Source: Mesostigma viride (taxonomy: Eukaryota > Streptophyta > Mesostigmatophyceae > Mesostigmatales > Mesostigmataceae). Taken from it: DNA of 64,000 nucleotides. A program made the position numbers and the translations under genes. The stretch is taken from positions 4,594,320 to 4,658,319 of the forward strand of contig RPFO01000026.1 of the NCBI GenBank assembly GCA_009746045.1, read 5' to 3'. Below the pieces are notes generated by a model that did no database searches, was not told where the DNA came from, and was given only the letters and a program-made list of their open reading frames with translations. Positions 50,304-62,804 of the stretch are shown in pieces; position 1 is the stretch's first letter; each line of letters begins with the position of its first letter.

Positions 50304-53300
50304 CTTCTGCTTCCAATTTCTGCTGTTCTGTTTTGGACTTTTTCCTCTTTGGATCGATGGACATCGCAGGTGCCCACTTTGCCACATCATTCCAACTCTT
50401 TCCGTCCATCAGAGTCACCACCTTCTTCACATAGTCCAAAGGCATCCAGAACTTGCCCCTATGCAACTTTCTGCCCTCTGTCTCTTCTGGAAAAAACTTC
50501 ATGCAAACGTCCCTCCATTTCCGATCGTATCCACCTACCTGCCCGTACAACTTCACCTCCTGTAACTTGGTATACTTTTGCTTTTCCCTACTCGCATTGG
50601 CCCTTCTCATGGTGTTCTCGGCCCACCCATCAATCCAGAAGCACTCCGGTGCTCCGTGTTTCTGTTCCCCGTCCATAAGTCTCATCCACAGCGTAGGCTT
50701 CTCATAAGGCTCTTGGCTCTGCGCATTCGCTTCCACCCCTTCAGACTGAGCAGCAAGTTTAGCTGCAGGACCGAAGCCCACCGCAGCGTTCGCCCGCACC
50801 ACATCATTATACCTGCGCGTAACCAACCAATCGGCACATCAACGACGGACTAAGGTCAACGTAGATAGATTGCAAACGAATTAAAAAAAAAATCAGGATA
50901 CATGCCACGACCAAAACAGCGATTTCCTCACCCTTTGTTATTCCTTTCTGAGCTCGAGTAGCAGCTGTCTTGGGTCGAGACGAGCCGGAAGACTTGGAGG
51001 GCGCGGCAGGCTTCTTCCTCCCCTCAGACGTCGCTCTGCGAGTTGACCCTCCTGCCCCTCCACCCCTTGCCCTTCCATCACCCCTTCGCCTCCCTCCATC
51101 TTCCTCCTCCTCGTCGTCATCCCCCTCCTCCTCCTCCTCCTCCTCAGGACTCCTCCTCCTCCTCCTCCTCCTCCTCCTCCTCCTCCTCCTCCTCCTCCTC
51201 CTCCTCCTCCTCCTCCTCCTCCTCCTCCTCCTCCTCCTCCTCCTCCTCCTCCTCCTCCTCCTCCTCCTCCTCCTCCTCCTCCTCCTCCTCCTCCTCCTCC
51301 TCCCTCCTCCCTCCTCCCCCTCCTCCCCTCCTCCCCCTCCTCCCCTCCTCCCCCTCTCCCCCTCCCTCCTCCCCCTCCTCCTCCTCCTCCTCGGAGGAGG
51401 ATGATGATGACTCGACTGGCTGCCTTCGAAGCTCTTTCTTGGGATACTTTGAAACGCGCGTAGGCGCGGAAGGAGCGACAGGCCGGGCAGAAGCGCCAGG
51501 CTCAGCTTCATCTTCGTCGTCCGAGATTTGAACAACTGCCTTTCGAAGCTTTTTGGAAGGGTGTGACTCCGGCTGCGGCTGGACAGACGGCCGCTGCCCA
51601 CCCTTCCCTTTGTCCCGCGTCTTCTGCGGTGACGACTTCTCTCCCCCCTTAGACGTCTTCTGCGGTGACGACTTCTCTCCCCCTTAGACGTCTTCTGCGG
51701 TGACGACTTCTCTCCCCCCGTAGACGTCGCTCTGCGAGTCGACCCTCCTTCCTTTCCACCCTGTCCCTCGCCTCCCTCGTCCCCATCCGAATCTCCTTCC
51801 GCGTCATCCTCAGCCTTCCTCTTCTTCGCCAATGACGTCCACGAGACGTCAGGCATCTTCCCCATCCGAACCAGTAAGTCTTCGAAGCCATCCAATGACT
51901 TCTTTCCGCCAAAAACGACCACGATGGGACGCAACTCCTCGAAAAACTGCGTCGCTAGCTCGATAAGCTTCCTGTGGTAACCGGAAGCGTTCGACAGTTG
52001 TCTTTTTTGGAGGAACCATAAAGAGGTCATGGTCACCCCACCAGAAGTCCTTGAAGGACGTCCACTTGCGGCCGAACTCACCATCCAAATTCAGGATTCT
52101 ACAGCACGGTAGTGGCGTCAGGCCATCGTCTTGCCTCGCGAAAGTGGATGGGAAGCCCTCACCGTCGCCCACCGCCACCTCCGCCGCCACCCTCCTCACA
52201 AATGCCTTCTTCCTGTCAGGGCCGCCTTTAGGGAGACTATGAGAAGAATACCAGACGGTCATCTTATCCCAGGAAATGCTGCGCCAGTTATACTCAATCG
52301 GCTCAGCACTTTTCTCTTCCACCTTCTCCCCCCCTTTCCCTGCAACTTTCTCCTTCGCCTCAACACCGCCTCCTTCTTCCCTTCCCCTCCTTCCATCTTT
52401 TTTTGATAGTGGAGATACAAGTCCTTGTCCAGAAGGCCGTGCGAACCCTTCATGCTGAAGTTCGGAGCGGTTTTGTCGAGGAGATCCACTAGATCGATTG
52501 CTATCCATCAGATCCTTTCTCGGAATCCTTAGGTGATTGGCAAGACCTTCGGACTTTAAGAGGTAGGCGACATTGCGCGTGATGATGACGGCCTTCTCCC
52601 AAAATGCAAGGAATCGATCGACGACGTCCTTGTTCCTTGGCATCCGCCCAAGTAGTCGACAGCCGAACACCTCTTCAAATAAGCGAGAAGCCTTGTACTC
52701 CATATCAGCCCCCCCCTTACATTCGCCATCCAAGTCGGGCTTTTCCTGAAACTTAATAAGGATGAATTGGCGAACGCACTCAAGTACGTCCTTGGCCAAC
52801 TCCACCAACTTTGACAGCTTTTCGGGCCCAACCTCCCCACTCATGATGCATTCACACACAGCGTCCATCATCGGAAACGACGCCAGGTTCCTTACAGACG
52901 TCCAGGACACCTTTTGCCCCTTCTTGGTGCCCTCGGCGTTAGCGAACCGGCATCTGAGAGTCATAGTCTCCTCAGAAGCTGGTGTGACGTCATTCTCATC
53001 ATCCGGCCTGGCCTTTGTGAGGCGCAGGAAGGTGTTCGCCAGAACTCGATTGTAATTTGAAATTTGGGAAGGTTGGGCCTTGTTTTTTTTCCGCTCGCCT
53101 TCTTCCTCCCTCAACTCCCCCTTATCCTCCTTACTCCCCTCCAAACTCCCTTCCCTCCCGACTGATTGTTTGGTGGCCGGCAGGATGTACGCCAGCAGGT
53201 TCGTGTAATGGCCATCGGGAATAAAATGCCCTTTGCCCTGCTTCACGACGCCGTGCAAGTACAGCCTGTTGTAATTCCAAACATCCAGAAGCGCCTGCCC

Positions 53301-56300
53301 AAGCGTCCGATCCGCTACCGCCTGATCTTCGGCATTGGCGCCCTTGGAGATTTCGAATAGGCGATCCAGCTTCTTCTTCCCAACCTCCTGTCACGAACAG
53401 AGGAACGAAAAATTGACACACAAGAACAATTCAAGGGTCGACTTGCAGCGTGACGTTATGAACGCACGGGAGCGCGAAAAATGGTCTTCAGCGCCGAAAT
53501 CGGTAAGTTAGGGTCACTCTGCGAAACCACCCCAGAAATATGTCGGGATGAGAGTTTGACTGCCATGTCGTTTCTGTGTGCGACTTCCCGCATTTATAAT
53601 GCATGATAAAGGAAGACTTTTGACATGGTCACTCCACAGTGCGACCCTTACTCGACATAACACGACGAAGTGGTGGAACTGCAGCGTCACCATTGCCATA
53701 GATAGAACTACCACTTACAGATATTTCCGGGAACTTTTTACACTCGTCCCAATTTGGAAGAAGGTCGGCCCCCCGAAGCAGAATGACGTTCGTTCCCCCG
53801 TACCCAGTATGGAATTGTTCCATGAGGGATGAGAAAAGTTTAGCCGCCGCGGCACTGTCCTTCGCGTTCTCAGACGCTGCCCCCCCTTCACACATTAGTT
53901 TCTTAACATGTGTCACACCGGGCGTCCATTCCCCCTCCAATTGCTTGAAAGACTTTAAACCCTTGAAATAGTGGTTTCCGTCGACCACCGCATATCGAAG
54001 AACGAGATATTCGCCATCAGGATGTTCTCGTGAAATCTTGGGTCGAATGCCTTTAAGGAGGCCTGGCTTATTAGGCTGAAGACCTCCCTTGGTTGAAAAT
54101 CAAAGGGCAGAACGTCGTCTTGTTCCCCGACTCGTGCATAGGTCCGGAACTCAACACCTCTCTTGAGGAAAGAAGCGGTGGACTTGGTTCCAAGATACTT
54201 CTCAATCTCCTTGTCGGACAAGGGGCGAAAGTAACGCGAGCCCACGAACTCCGCGTCAGTCCTAGCGCCATGGCATTTTTTCAGCCAATCCCGGTAAGGG
54301 CCAGAGGACGTGATGTGTTTGGCGAAGAGGCTTGGCTTGGTTTCCGCAAGCGCTTGAAAGGCGAACTGCCACACAGGGATGCACACCTTAAAATGCAAAC
54401 TGTTTGTCTTTGCATTCAGCAAGATGCGCCCGTTCTCCCTGAACACCTCATCGCTTAGCAACCGCTGCCTCATGTTGTCAGGCAAAATCAGCCCGTTGAC
54501 GGTGTGAATGCGCATGCTATTGCAACCGGTATCGATGAAGTCACTCGGTCGAATCCAACGGGATTCCCGCACAGCATTCGCGTCCCGAATGGCTTTGTCC
54601 CTGATCTCCTTCTCGGAGTCCACGGTCGTTGCCATCTTCCAATCTTTGATGATCGGCTCCTTGTCCACCTTTCCACTACTCGTCAGGATCCCCTCCTTGA
54701 AGAGCTTTGAAAGTGCTTTCAGAAGCTCAAGAAAAGGGGAGAAGGTAGGCCACTTTAATATATCCGACGCCGGCGCCTTGCCCCTGGCTTCGACGTAGTT
54801 AAGCATCTCCTTGACGAGTGCAAAAACGGCATCATTGCCGGCCAACCTTCCGTCACCGTCTCCTTCCCCCTCGGCACCCTGAACGAAGGCATTGACGAAC
54901 ATGAGACAAGAAAGCAATAAATAGTTTAACGTATGCATATAGTCCGCGAGCGTAGGAAAATCTCAGAGTAGGGTGCTAAGAACACAGAAGGTAAAAAGGG
55001 TCACTCCACGGAGCTACCCCTCTGAATCTAAATCACCAAAAACGCACCGCTTCCTTTTCTCCCGCCTTCTTCCCCTTCTTTCCTTTTCCGCCTTTCTCCC
55101 CCTCGCCACCCTGGAGGAAGACATTGACGAAGATGAGACAGGAAAACAATAAATAGTTTAACGTTTGCAAATAGTCGGCGTGCAGACAAAAAATACCGAA
55201 TAGGGTGCAAAGCACGGAGAAGGTAAAAAGGTTCACTCCACAGAGCTACCCCTCTAAATCAAAAATTCCGCAAAAAACGCACCTCTTCCTTTTCTCCCGC
55301 CTTCTTCCCCTTCTTTCCCTTCCCGCCCTTCTCCCCCCGGCCGCGTCATCCTCCATTTCCACCCCCTTATCCTTCCCCTTCTCCTTTTTATCCGCATCCC
55401 TCTTCTTTTTGGACGCTTTTGCCTGACCCTCAAGCAGCTTCGCCCGTTCACGATCCCTTCTCTTGAGATCCAACTTCATGAACTTGATGACCTTGTCCAC
55501 CTTCGCCTCCGTGTACTCCTTTGGTTTCCACTTGAACTTTTCGGTGCCCTTGGACTTGACTTGGTTGACGAAATCATAGGCCAGGTCACCGTTGAAGGTG
55601 TCAGATTGCATTGCGAAATCGGCCGCCGCCTCAACGCGTAGTTGGGTGAGATACTTGCGAAACTCCCCGGCACCCATCGTAACATCCTTAGGGGGCTTGC
55701 CTAGGATGAGGTCGCCAATATCACAGATAGTCTTCACCTTATTCTTTCTGTCAATAAGCTTCTTGGGATCCTGGAATGTCGTCGTCGCCTTTTTTTAGCC
55801 TGCTGGAAGGTATACCAACAACACACAACATACACATGAAGCGAAATGTATTAAGAAGAGTAATCTGAACTCTGGCATCCTAGCTCTGCAGCGCGACCTT
55901 CAGCGTTAAAAACTTAAAAAACATTGTACAAACCTTTGCCTTCCCCTTCCCCTTCGGAGTTGGCTCGGGCTCTTTTTCTTCCTCCTCCTCCTCCTCCTCG
56001 TGCTCCTCCTCCTCTTCCTCCTCGTCCACCTCCTGCTCCTTCTCCTCCTCTTCCTTCTCGTCCACCTCCTGCATGCAAAAAAAAAAAATAATAATTCAGA
56101 CGATGACATAAAAAAAACGAGCATTAATTTTGTTTTAACGTTGCTCTGCGGAACGACCCCAACCCTAAGCTTTAACAGTAAAATGAAACGAATTTCCTAC
56201 CTCTACGTTCTCCGTCCCCATCCCTTCGACCTCTTCGAAAGGTTGATCGTCATCCTGCAAGACGAAACGTGCGTTCAGATAAATATACAAAGTCAGTCAA

Positions 56301-59300
56301 AACAGGAAGTATTTCTTGAATATCCTATCTTCACAAATCGACCCCGAACCTTTAGCGGCATTTGCTTACCTCCGGTTCCACGCTGAAGGACTTTGTCCCT
56401 CAAAACGTGGAATGTCACCCTCCTGGCGGGAAGGAGAGAAAGAAATGCGTTCATCGTTAGTAACAATTTTCAACAAAAGAAATACACAAACAAATCTAAA
56501 CGGACTGAATAAAAATGTACACAAATGTCAATAATTACCTCAATGTCAAATCTCCACTCCCGCAACACTTGTCCGATCGGCCACATCTCAGATGGAGTTG
56601 TGTGGCTCAGTTCGTTTTCGAAAAACGTCCGAAGAAAAAACAAGTGAGATAGCATGTCCTGACTCCATGATTTCTCGTTTATGTTCGCCGTCACTAACGA
56701 CAGGCAGTCGTCGATCCCCTTGTACTCAAGCCATGCGACAACCTCCTTTCGTGGGGGCTCATACTGTCCGGCCATGTCGAACTCCCCACTCTGACGAAAA
56801 CGCAGGATCTCATCCTCGCACAACTGAAGAAACAATTCAACAGCTCGACTCGGAAGAATAGGGTCTGGGTTCACCCTAAACTGCGCCATCCACACTGAAT
56901 ACGACGAAAGGAAGTGCGATCTAACCCCATCCAAATCTTCAATCACTTTGAACCAGCCCTGAACAACTCGGGAGATACCGAGTGGTCCATGGCGACAGAA
57001 AGTCGCCGAAGACATCCCAGTCGAACTGTGCAGCCTTGAACCCTTTCTTCAAGAGCAGATTGACATCCGATTTCCGTCAGCGGGGAGGTGTCCCAATCCT
57101 CACCTGTCTTCCCCTGCTCTAGGACCTGGTACATTTCCCACCTGCAGACAGATATGATGATGTCAAAATACTCGTGTGACAATGGGTGCTGTCTCGTGTC
57201 CTTGCAGTACTGTTTGGTCGCACAAGACAGCTTGATCCAGACGAGCAGGCTTCGAGGAACATAAGCTGTAACATCCGCTGCGTCGGGTATCGTTGACCCG
57301 CACTCGGTAACAAGCAACTCAAAGGTGTCGAAAAGAGATGCAATTCTTTCCCCTTTAACCTTTTGCCTCGAAGGCTCCGCCCCATGACTTCGAACAAAAG
57401 ATCACGAAGTGTTGGATCACTCCAAGGGTTCATCTTCTCATCAGACCCGACTGAGAACCTCTCATGCCAGACACCGTCATCGATCGCAACTTCGATCTCC
57501 TTCGACACAAAGGTGCTCAAGAACGACTTGGCGTCATCGTTCAGATGTTTTTCGTAAGTCGTCAACCATGACTTCCAAGTTTCCAAGCCCCTCAACTGGA
57601 TCGGCTGCACACAGGTCCACAAAACGAAAAAAAAGCATAATCGGAAAAAAAGTTTAGGGTCACTCTGCGAAGTGACCCTTCATAAAAAAATCTCAAACAG
57701 AACGAAGGACTAACTGACATGCACTAAGCGGCGAAAAAATTATTAGCTCACCCGCAATTTCTCCTCCCCACTCCCAACCTCGGCGTTCCCCTGAGACTCT
57801 GTCTCATCTCCCCCTTTCTTCCTCTGGATGCAGCAAGACAGAGGAAAGCATACTCGTTGAAAAAGTTTAGGGTCACTCTGCGAAATGACCCTCCATAAAT
57901 TAATCACACATGCGAAGGAAACGGCAACTCAGAAATGAAGGACAAATGAACAAAGAACAAAGGCGAAAAACACAGGATTACTTATCGCTCACCTCCGTTG
58001 TTGTCCCGCTCTTCTTGGGATCCTCTGACTTCTTTTCGTCTGCCCCCCGCTTCCTCTGAAATCAAAACAACAGGGAAAAGCATACTTGTTGGTTCAGGTT
58101 AGGGTCACTCTGCGAAATGACCCATTCATGGTCAACGAGCTTAGCAGAGATAAGGAATAACGAAACCGTTAAAAAAAACACGCACACTAATGGGGGTAAA
58201 AACTGTTTCTCACCTGAGACGGCTCCGTACCCTCCTTCTCCGAGACCCCCGCGGTCTTCCCATCCACCTCCGTCGACTTTTCTGCAGCCTGCGCCTTCCT
58301 GCGCTCCTCCTCAAGTTTGGCTTGGTATTTCAGGCGTGCCGCCACACCCGCCTCCATCATCCTCTTCCCCTCCTCCTGCACCTTCCTCTTCGCCTTTGCC
58401 TCCTCGTCCTTCTTTTTCCTTTCCTCATTCGCCTTTCTCTCCTTTTCGTCCCGCTCCCACGACGCCCTCCTCTTCCTGCGCTCCGCCTCCTCCATCTCCG
58501 CAGCTTCCATTTCTGCCTGCTTCGCCTCTCGCTCTGCCCTTTCCTTCTTCACCCATTCCCTCTGCTCCCTTTCCAGGAGCTCCTGGGCGGCCTTCCGTTC
58601 CTTGTCCTTTTTCTCCAGATTCACCAGATCTTCGGCGTGCTGCGTTGCCTGATCCAGATAAGAAGTCAGAAGTGCCATGCGGTCATTCCTTCTCTTTCTT
58701 TCCTCCTCCGGAAGATCCTCCAGTGGCCTTGGGTCTGCCTTGTCCCTGTCCTCCATGCTGATCAGGAGGTCAATGTTCTTCTGCAGATCACGCAGGAACC
58801 GCTCATGGTCATCCTCCTTCTCCTCCCATTCCGCTCTTGCTTTCTTTCTTGCCTGTGGGGAGCGGCTCCTCGGAGGTGAGTTTGACGACCGGCGCTTGGG
58901 TGGCGACCGGCGCTTGGGCGGAGACTTCCGACCTGGAGACTTTGCAGGCGACTTGGGCGGTGATCGGGACTTGGAGGTCGCTCCCTTCTTTGGAGGGGAG
59001 CTTTGGGGAGACGCGGGCTGCGAGCTGGGCTGTGAGGTCGACGCCTCGGGGTGGGACCTTGGAGGAGACCTGGGCGACGTGCTGACCTTCGAGGTCGACG
59101 CCTCGTGGTGGGACCTTAGAGGTGACTTGGGCGGCGGGCTGCCCTGCTCAGACGCCTCGTGGTGGGCCCTTGGAGCAGACTTGGGCGGCGAGCTGGGCTT
59201 CGAGGTAACCACCTCGACGGGGGCGGACCTCGGCGAGGTCGACGCCACGCGGACGGGGGACTCCTTGTTGATGGCGGGCCGCTGGGGAGACTGTGGAGAC

Positions 59301-59731
59301 ACAACGGAGCTGGACCCAGCCCCGGCAGCCTGTGCCTCAGGTGCGGGCCGCTGGGGAGATTTGGAGGCCGACGCCTCCACGGAGCTTGGCCCAGCCCCGG
59401 CAGCAAGCATTGTTGACAGTGGAGGAAACTCCTCTACGCCCTTGGGCGGAGAGGCGGGTGGCGTACTATACTTAGGAGACTCGCTCGTCGACTTGAGCTT
59501 GTCGACATAGGTGGCCCTCTCCACCTCTTTTCCCTTCTTTGGCGAAGAGGCCCTCTCCTGCTCCTCCTTTTCCTTCTGAAGCAAGGAGGCCCTCTCCTGC
59601 TCCTCCTTTTCCTTCTGAAGCAAGGAGGCCCTCTCCTGCTCCTCCTTTTCCTTTTGAAGCAAGGAGGCCCTCTCCTGCTCCTCCTTTTCCTTCTGAAGCT
59701 GAACTTCCCTCTCCTTCTGTTGTTCTTCCCT
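50299..59731 (-). CDS. Host gene B: multi-exon charged protein of unknown function, split by the chromovirus
   Basis: Exons I can place (minus strand): 59,731-58,214; 58,055-57,993; 57,823-57,752; 57,604 to about 57,000; to 56,539; 56,422-56,370; about 56,255-56,202; 56,068-55,934; about 55,800-55,283; 55,110-55,048; 54,878-53,717; 53,387-50,932; 50,812-50,299, plus 21,970-21,948. Upstream exons may exist; no ATG is certain. The first exon is a Glu/Lys coiled coil with thirteen-residue repeats and a Ser/Pro-rich stretch. Middle exons are acidic and Lys-rich. Folded parts include LGQALLDVWNYNRLYLHGV, IDDCLSLVTANINEKSW and RKWRDVCMKFFPEETEG. The end, ending KKSKTEQQKLEAEAR, is basic. I recognise no family; composition suggests a nuclear scaffold or chromatin protein. 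The frame changes at several points (about 57,370, 57,020, 55,795, 54,020, 52,450 and 52,010), some at A runs. Confidence 0.5.
51122..51300. repeat. Trinucleotide tract (TCC)n inside host gene B
   Basis: About 180 bp of almost pure TCC/CTC on the plus strand, followed by degenerate CCTCC to 51,400. On the coding strand it is (GGA)n, giving a Glu, Arg or Gly run depending on frame; neighbouring SPEEEEEEEG and DDDEEEEDGG suggest poly-Glu is intended. Long open frames in other directions here are artefacts of the repeat. Confidence 0.9.
54878..55283 (-). repeat. Tandem duplication that made an extra exon and intron
   Basis: Exon ends at 55,283 and 55,048 and exon starts at 55,110 and 54,878 repeat with a period of about 233 bp. 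The duplicated unit includes GGGGAAGAAGGCGGGAGAAA, the donor GTGCGTTTTT, the intron hairpin, CAATAAATAGTTTAACGT and the acceptor region GTCAATG-CTTC-TCCAG or TTCAG. The middle exon (63 bp, 21 codons, GGEGEKGGKGKKGKKAGEKE) thus consists of the start of one copy and the end of the other. Confidence 0.8.
59546..59700 (-). repeat. 39-bp coding minisatellite in host gene B
   Basis: Four head-to-tail units of 39 bp encode LLQKEKEEQERAS, a thirteen-residue heptad-like coil repeat. The units are nearly identical (one C/T change near 59,652), which suggests recent expansion. Confidence 0.85.
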
Positions 59732-60094
59732 CTGCGGCAAATAAGGAAAAACAAATAGACCAATGTCGGATGAAGAAAGTGTAAATTCGCATCAGCGTGA
59801 TGGGTGTAAATTCGCATCAGCGCTACCCTAAGAAGAAACAAGGATGAAATCCCATTCAGGTATGGGGATAAAAAAAATCGAAGATGTAACATATGTCATG
59901 CAGGAAAGGGAATATTCTGTAGCGAGACCCTTCCGCAAAATAAGACATAAGAACCATGTTAAGGAAGGGTGACTCTGCAGCGCGACCCTACCAACAAAAT
60001 ATAGCATAAAAATATTTCATGGAAGGGTGACTCGGCAGCCGACCCTACAAACAAAATGTGATTGATAAACGTATCTGGAAAGGGTGACACTAGG

Positions 60095-60375
60095 AAGTCA
60101 GGATTGAGAAAACTGAGAAACCCTGAGAAAAATTGAGAAAAATCTGAGAAGAGCCGAGAAAAACTGAGAAGTAACTGAGAAGAGCTGAGAAGTAACTGAG
60201 AAGAGCTGAGAAAAACTGAGAAGCACCTGAGAAAAGGGGGTGAGAAAAATTGAGAAGAGCTGAGAAGAAATTGAGAATTTGAAAATCTGAGAAAAGTGAG
60301 ACTTCACTCGGACTGAGAAAAGTGAGAAATCACAAGAACTGAGAAAACTGAGAAAAGTGAGAAAAATGAGAAAAA
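60095..60375. repeat. Irregular TGAGAA / AACTGAGAAG repeat
   Basis: Dozens of imperfect units based on TGAGAA, with longer variants GAAAAACTGAGAAG and GTAACTGAGAAGAGC. It lies between the two minus-strand host genes and has no coding sense. Confidence 0.85.
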
Positions 60376-60550
60376 TGAAAAACCACGACAGAGTGAAAAA
60401 CAGATGATGCTAGCAGCAAGCGCTGCAAGCATAAATAAAACGCAATCATGGCGACAGTTTTTTATTATAAAATACATTATTTACGCATGAAAGCCGTCCT
60501 TTGGTGCACGGATTTCTTGAGATGGCAATAACATAAACTCGTCTCGCTCT

Positions 60551-62804
60551 CTAGCTTGTTGGGATCTCTTTTCCAAAGAAGATGACGACAACTATGTTGC
60601 CATCGCTGTCTTTCACAAGGCCGCTTGCATAGCTTGACGCCCCGAATTCCAGATGTCGGTGCCGTTTGTATGCGCCAAACTGAAAAGAATGCAAAAACAA
60701 AAGCATAACACAGAAAAGGAAAATCAGCACCATACATAAGAAAACATTTTATCTGCAGTCACAACAACCGCACTTTGAAAAAATACCGGCAAGAAATCCA
60801 CCTAGGTCCGACTACATGGTGGCGTTAAATTGCCACACTCTGTGGTGCACATCACAAGATGAACATGCATTTATAATCCATATCTCAAAACATACCTTAA
60901 CGAGTCGCTTGACGCTTTGCCGGCGTCTTGTGCTTCTGCAAAGAAAAGAATCCATTGTGCAACCAGAACATGCACAAAATAGCATTAGGCTACATAGGTA
61001 ATCAATGTACTCAATGGGGGCGACGAGGGGGGGAAGATATGGTACACTATTCTTTGGAAAGGCGGCTATAGCCAGAAGGGGGCTTCACACCACCTTAGCG
61101 TGGGCAACAAGCAAGGAATACCATAGCATCGATAAACTGTGCGGTGCATGCACAAACAGTTGTCCCTTACATGCAAATACAAAAGGCAATGGAGTAACAA
61201 AACCAACTAACCTTGGAGGGGGGCGAGTCTACACAGTCGCCATCATCAATGTCAGAGTCCTCGGATTCGTCAACAGGGCCAGCGCGGCGCCTTGCCGCCT
61301 TCTCTTGGCGGGTCCAATCGACCTGCCAAGGAAGAAAAGGAAAACAAGAGATCATGTCAGAAAAACATGTGAGGACCCACACAACGATGCACCACACACA
61401 AAAATCAATCAGTTCATGCAGACGAATATCATCATGGCAAAACAAAAAAATACTTGCCATTTAGTGAGGACCTACCGAGGTGGTCACCTGCAGTGACTCC
61501 TGTGACTCCGCAACGTTGGCTCGTCGTTCCTGCTCCACAAGAGCCTTTTGCCTCATCAGCATAGCCTCCAGTTTTGCTAACTGTTGCTCTGCTTCTGTCA
61601 GGCCCGGCGGCTCTGGTGGATCCGAAAAAGCGGGCTGGCGCATTTCAGGATGTGAGATCATGGTCTTCTTGGATTTCACCTTCCCTGCTGATGTGGAAGC
61701 GTGTCCCTCGATCTCCGTATCGTGGCCCCCCTCTCCCGCCTTCTCTTCAGACCTGCCCCCCCCCTCCCCTGCCTCCTCGGCTTTGGCCTTTGGAGGGCGT
61801 GCCTTGAGCCCCCCCTCCATCTCCACCACCGTCTTCTTGTCCTCACCCCCCGCCGGTTGCTTGGCCTCCATCTCCTCCCCCGTCTGGCCCGTTCCTTGCA
61901 GCTTGTCCTCAGCCCCTGCCCGTGCCTTGGCCTTGGCCTCGCGCCGCTTGACCACACCATACGCTTTGAGGTCGCCATCCGTCACGTTATCGAGCGCGAC
62001 CCAGGCAAACATGGCCGTGCTGTCTGCACCCCGCGGCAAATCGTTGAGGTTGAACTGGTAGGTCTCGGTCTGGCCGGTGTATGCAGTAAACTTGATCTCC
62101 CAGGGGTCTCTCTTCTTCCGCACATTGAAGGCAGTCACCTTGCCGAACTCCCAAATGATGGTGTCACGAGGCTCCTCCGGCTGCTTAAGCAGGAAGCGCT
62201 GGGCGACGAACAACCCAATCTCGGGCTCTACCGCTTTGGGGTGCACTGTGGCCTTGATGGACAGCATGGGAAGAAAATGGGGGAGGCCCATATCCAGCGG
62301 GGGAGGACGTTCTTCTTTCTTCTTGGCTGGCTTCTTGGCTGGCTTCTTGCCCGCTTCCTCGCCCGCATTATCGCCTGCCTTGCTGCCCACCGCGCGGCTG
62401 GTTGCAGCCACTTGACCCCCATCGTTGGTTGCAGGCTTCACTACCTTCTTCTTCCCAGCTGGGATAAACGCGGCTGGAGCGTCTCGGGCGGCAGGGGCAG
62501 CGGGGGCGGCAGGGGGGGCAAGGGCGGCAGGGGCAGCAGGGGCGGCAAGGGCGGCAGGGGCAGCAGGGGCGGCAGGGGCGGCAAGGGCGGCAGGGGCAGC
62601 TGGAGCAGCTGCAGCCGGAATGGGGCACGCCTTCGCCAAGCTTGCAGCGAAGCTCGCTGGGGGGAGAGGCGGCGTGATGAAAATCGTGGGCGGTGCGGCA
62701 GCAGCGGCGGCCCTTTGCGATTTTGCAGCTGCCAGCTCGCGCTCGAGCCTCTCAATGATGGCGTCCTGCGTCGGTTCGGAGTCCACCGGCTTTTCAGCGT
62801 CAGG
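60551..62804 (-). CDS. Host gene A: Ala-rich, acidic/basic protein of unknown function (5' partial)
   Basis: Exons on the minus strand: 62,804 to 61,476 (or 61,488), 61,322-61,212, 60,935-60,896 and 60,679-60,551. The first begins after CTGCAG in mid-protein ([20 protein letters not shown]), so upstream exons are missing. It has a long Ala/Pro run, a Lys-rich block ([17 protein letters not shown]) and a folded region ([53 protein letters not shown]). The W-x-x-G-K-V...Y pattern recalls small beta-barrels of the Tudor/Agenet type; this is a guess. A helical end ([19 protein letters not shown]) follows. Exon 2 is very acidic. In exon 3 the frame meets TAA at 60,899-60,897. One base different would lead into exon 4 ([20 protein letters not shown], ending IPTS and TAG at 60,551). 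Confidence 0.5.
62480..62610 (-). repeat. GGCAGGGGC-type minisatellite encoding Ala/Pro
   Basis: Repeats of GGCAGGGGC, GGCAAGG and related 9-mers on the plus strand. On the coding strand they read as AAPAAPAAL-type repeats in host gene A. Confidence 0.85.

Larger units (their letters stand above)
53510..60047. repeat. Family of hairpin motifs in the introns of host gene B
   Basis: Motif GGGTCACTCTGCGAA followed by ATGACCC (arms GGGTCA and TGACCC). Copies: 57,655-57,679, 57,869-57,892, 58,101-58,123, 53,510-53,533 (half), 53,626-53,648, 54,998-55,020, 55,230-55,252, 55,884-55,903 and 56,139-56,165. Near the 5' end are 59,966-59,989 and 60,024-60,047 (GGGTGACTCTGCAG with CGCGACCC). All lie in noncoding DNA, usually one per intron. 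Confidence 0.8.

Noticed and set aside
50970-51531. Long plus-strand frames encoding poly-Leu and poly-Ser.
   Set aside because: They arise from the TCC trinucleotide tract; the surrounding exon sense is on the minus strand.
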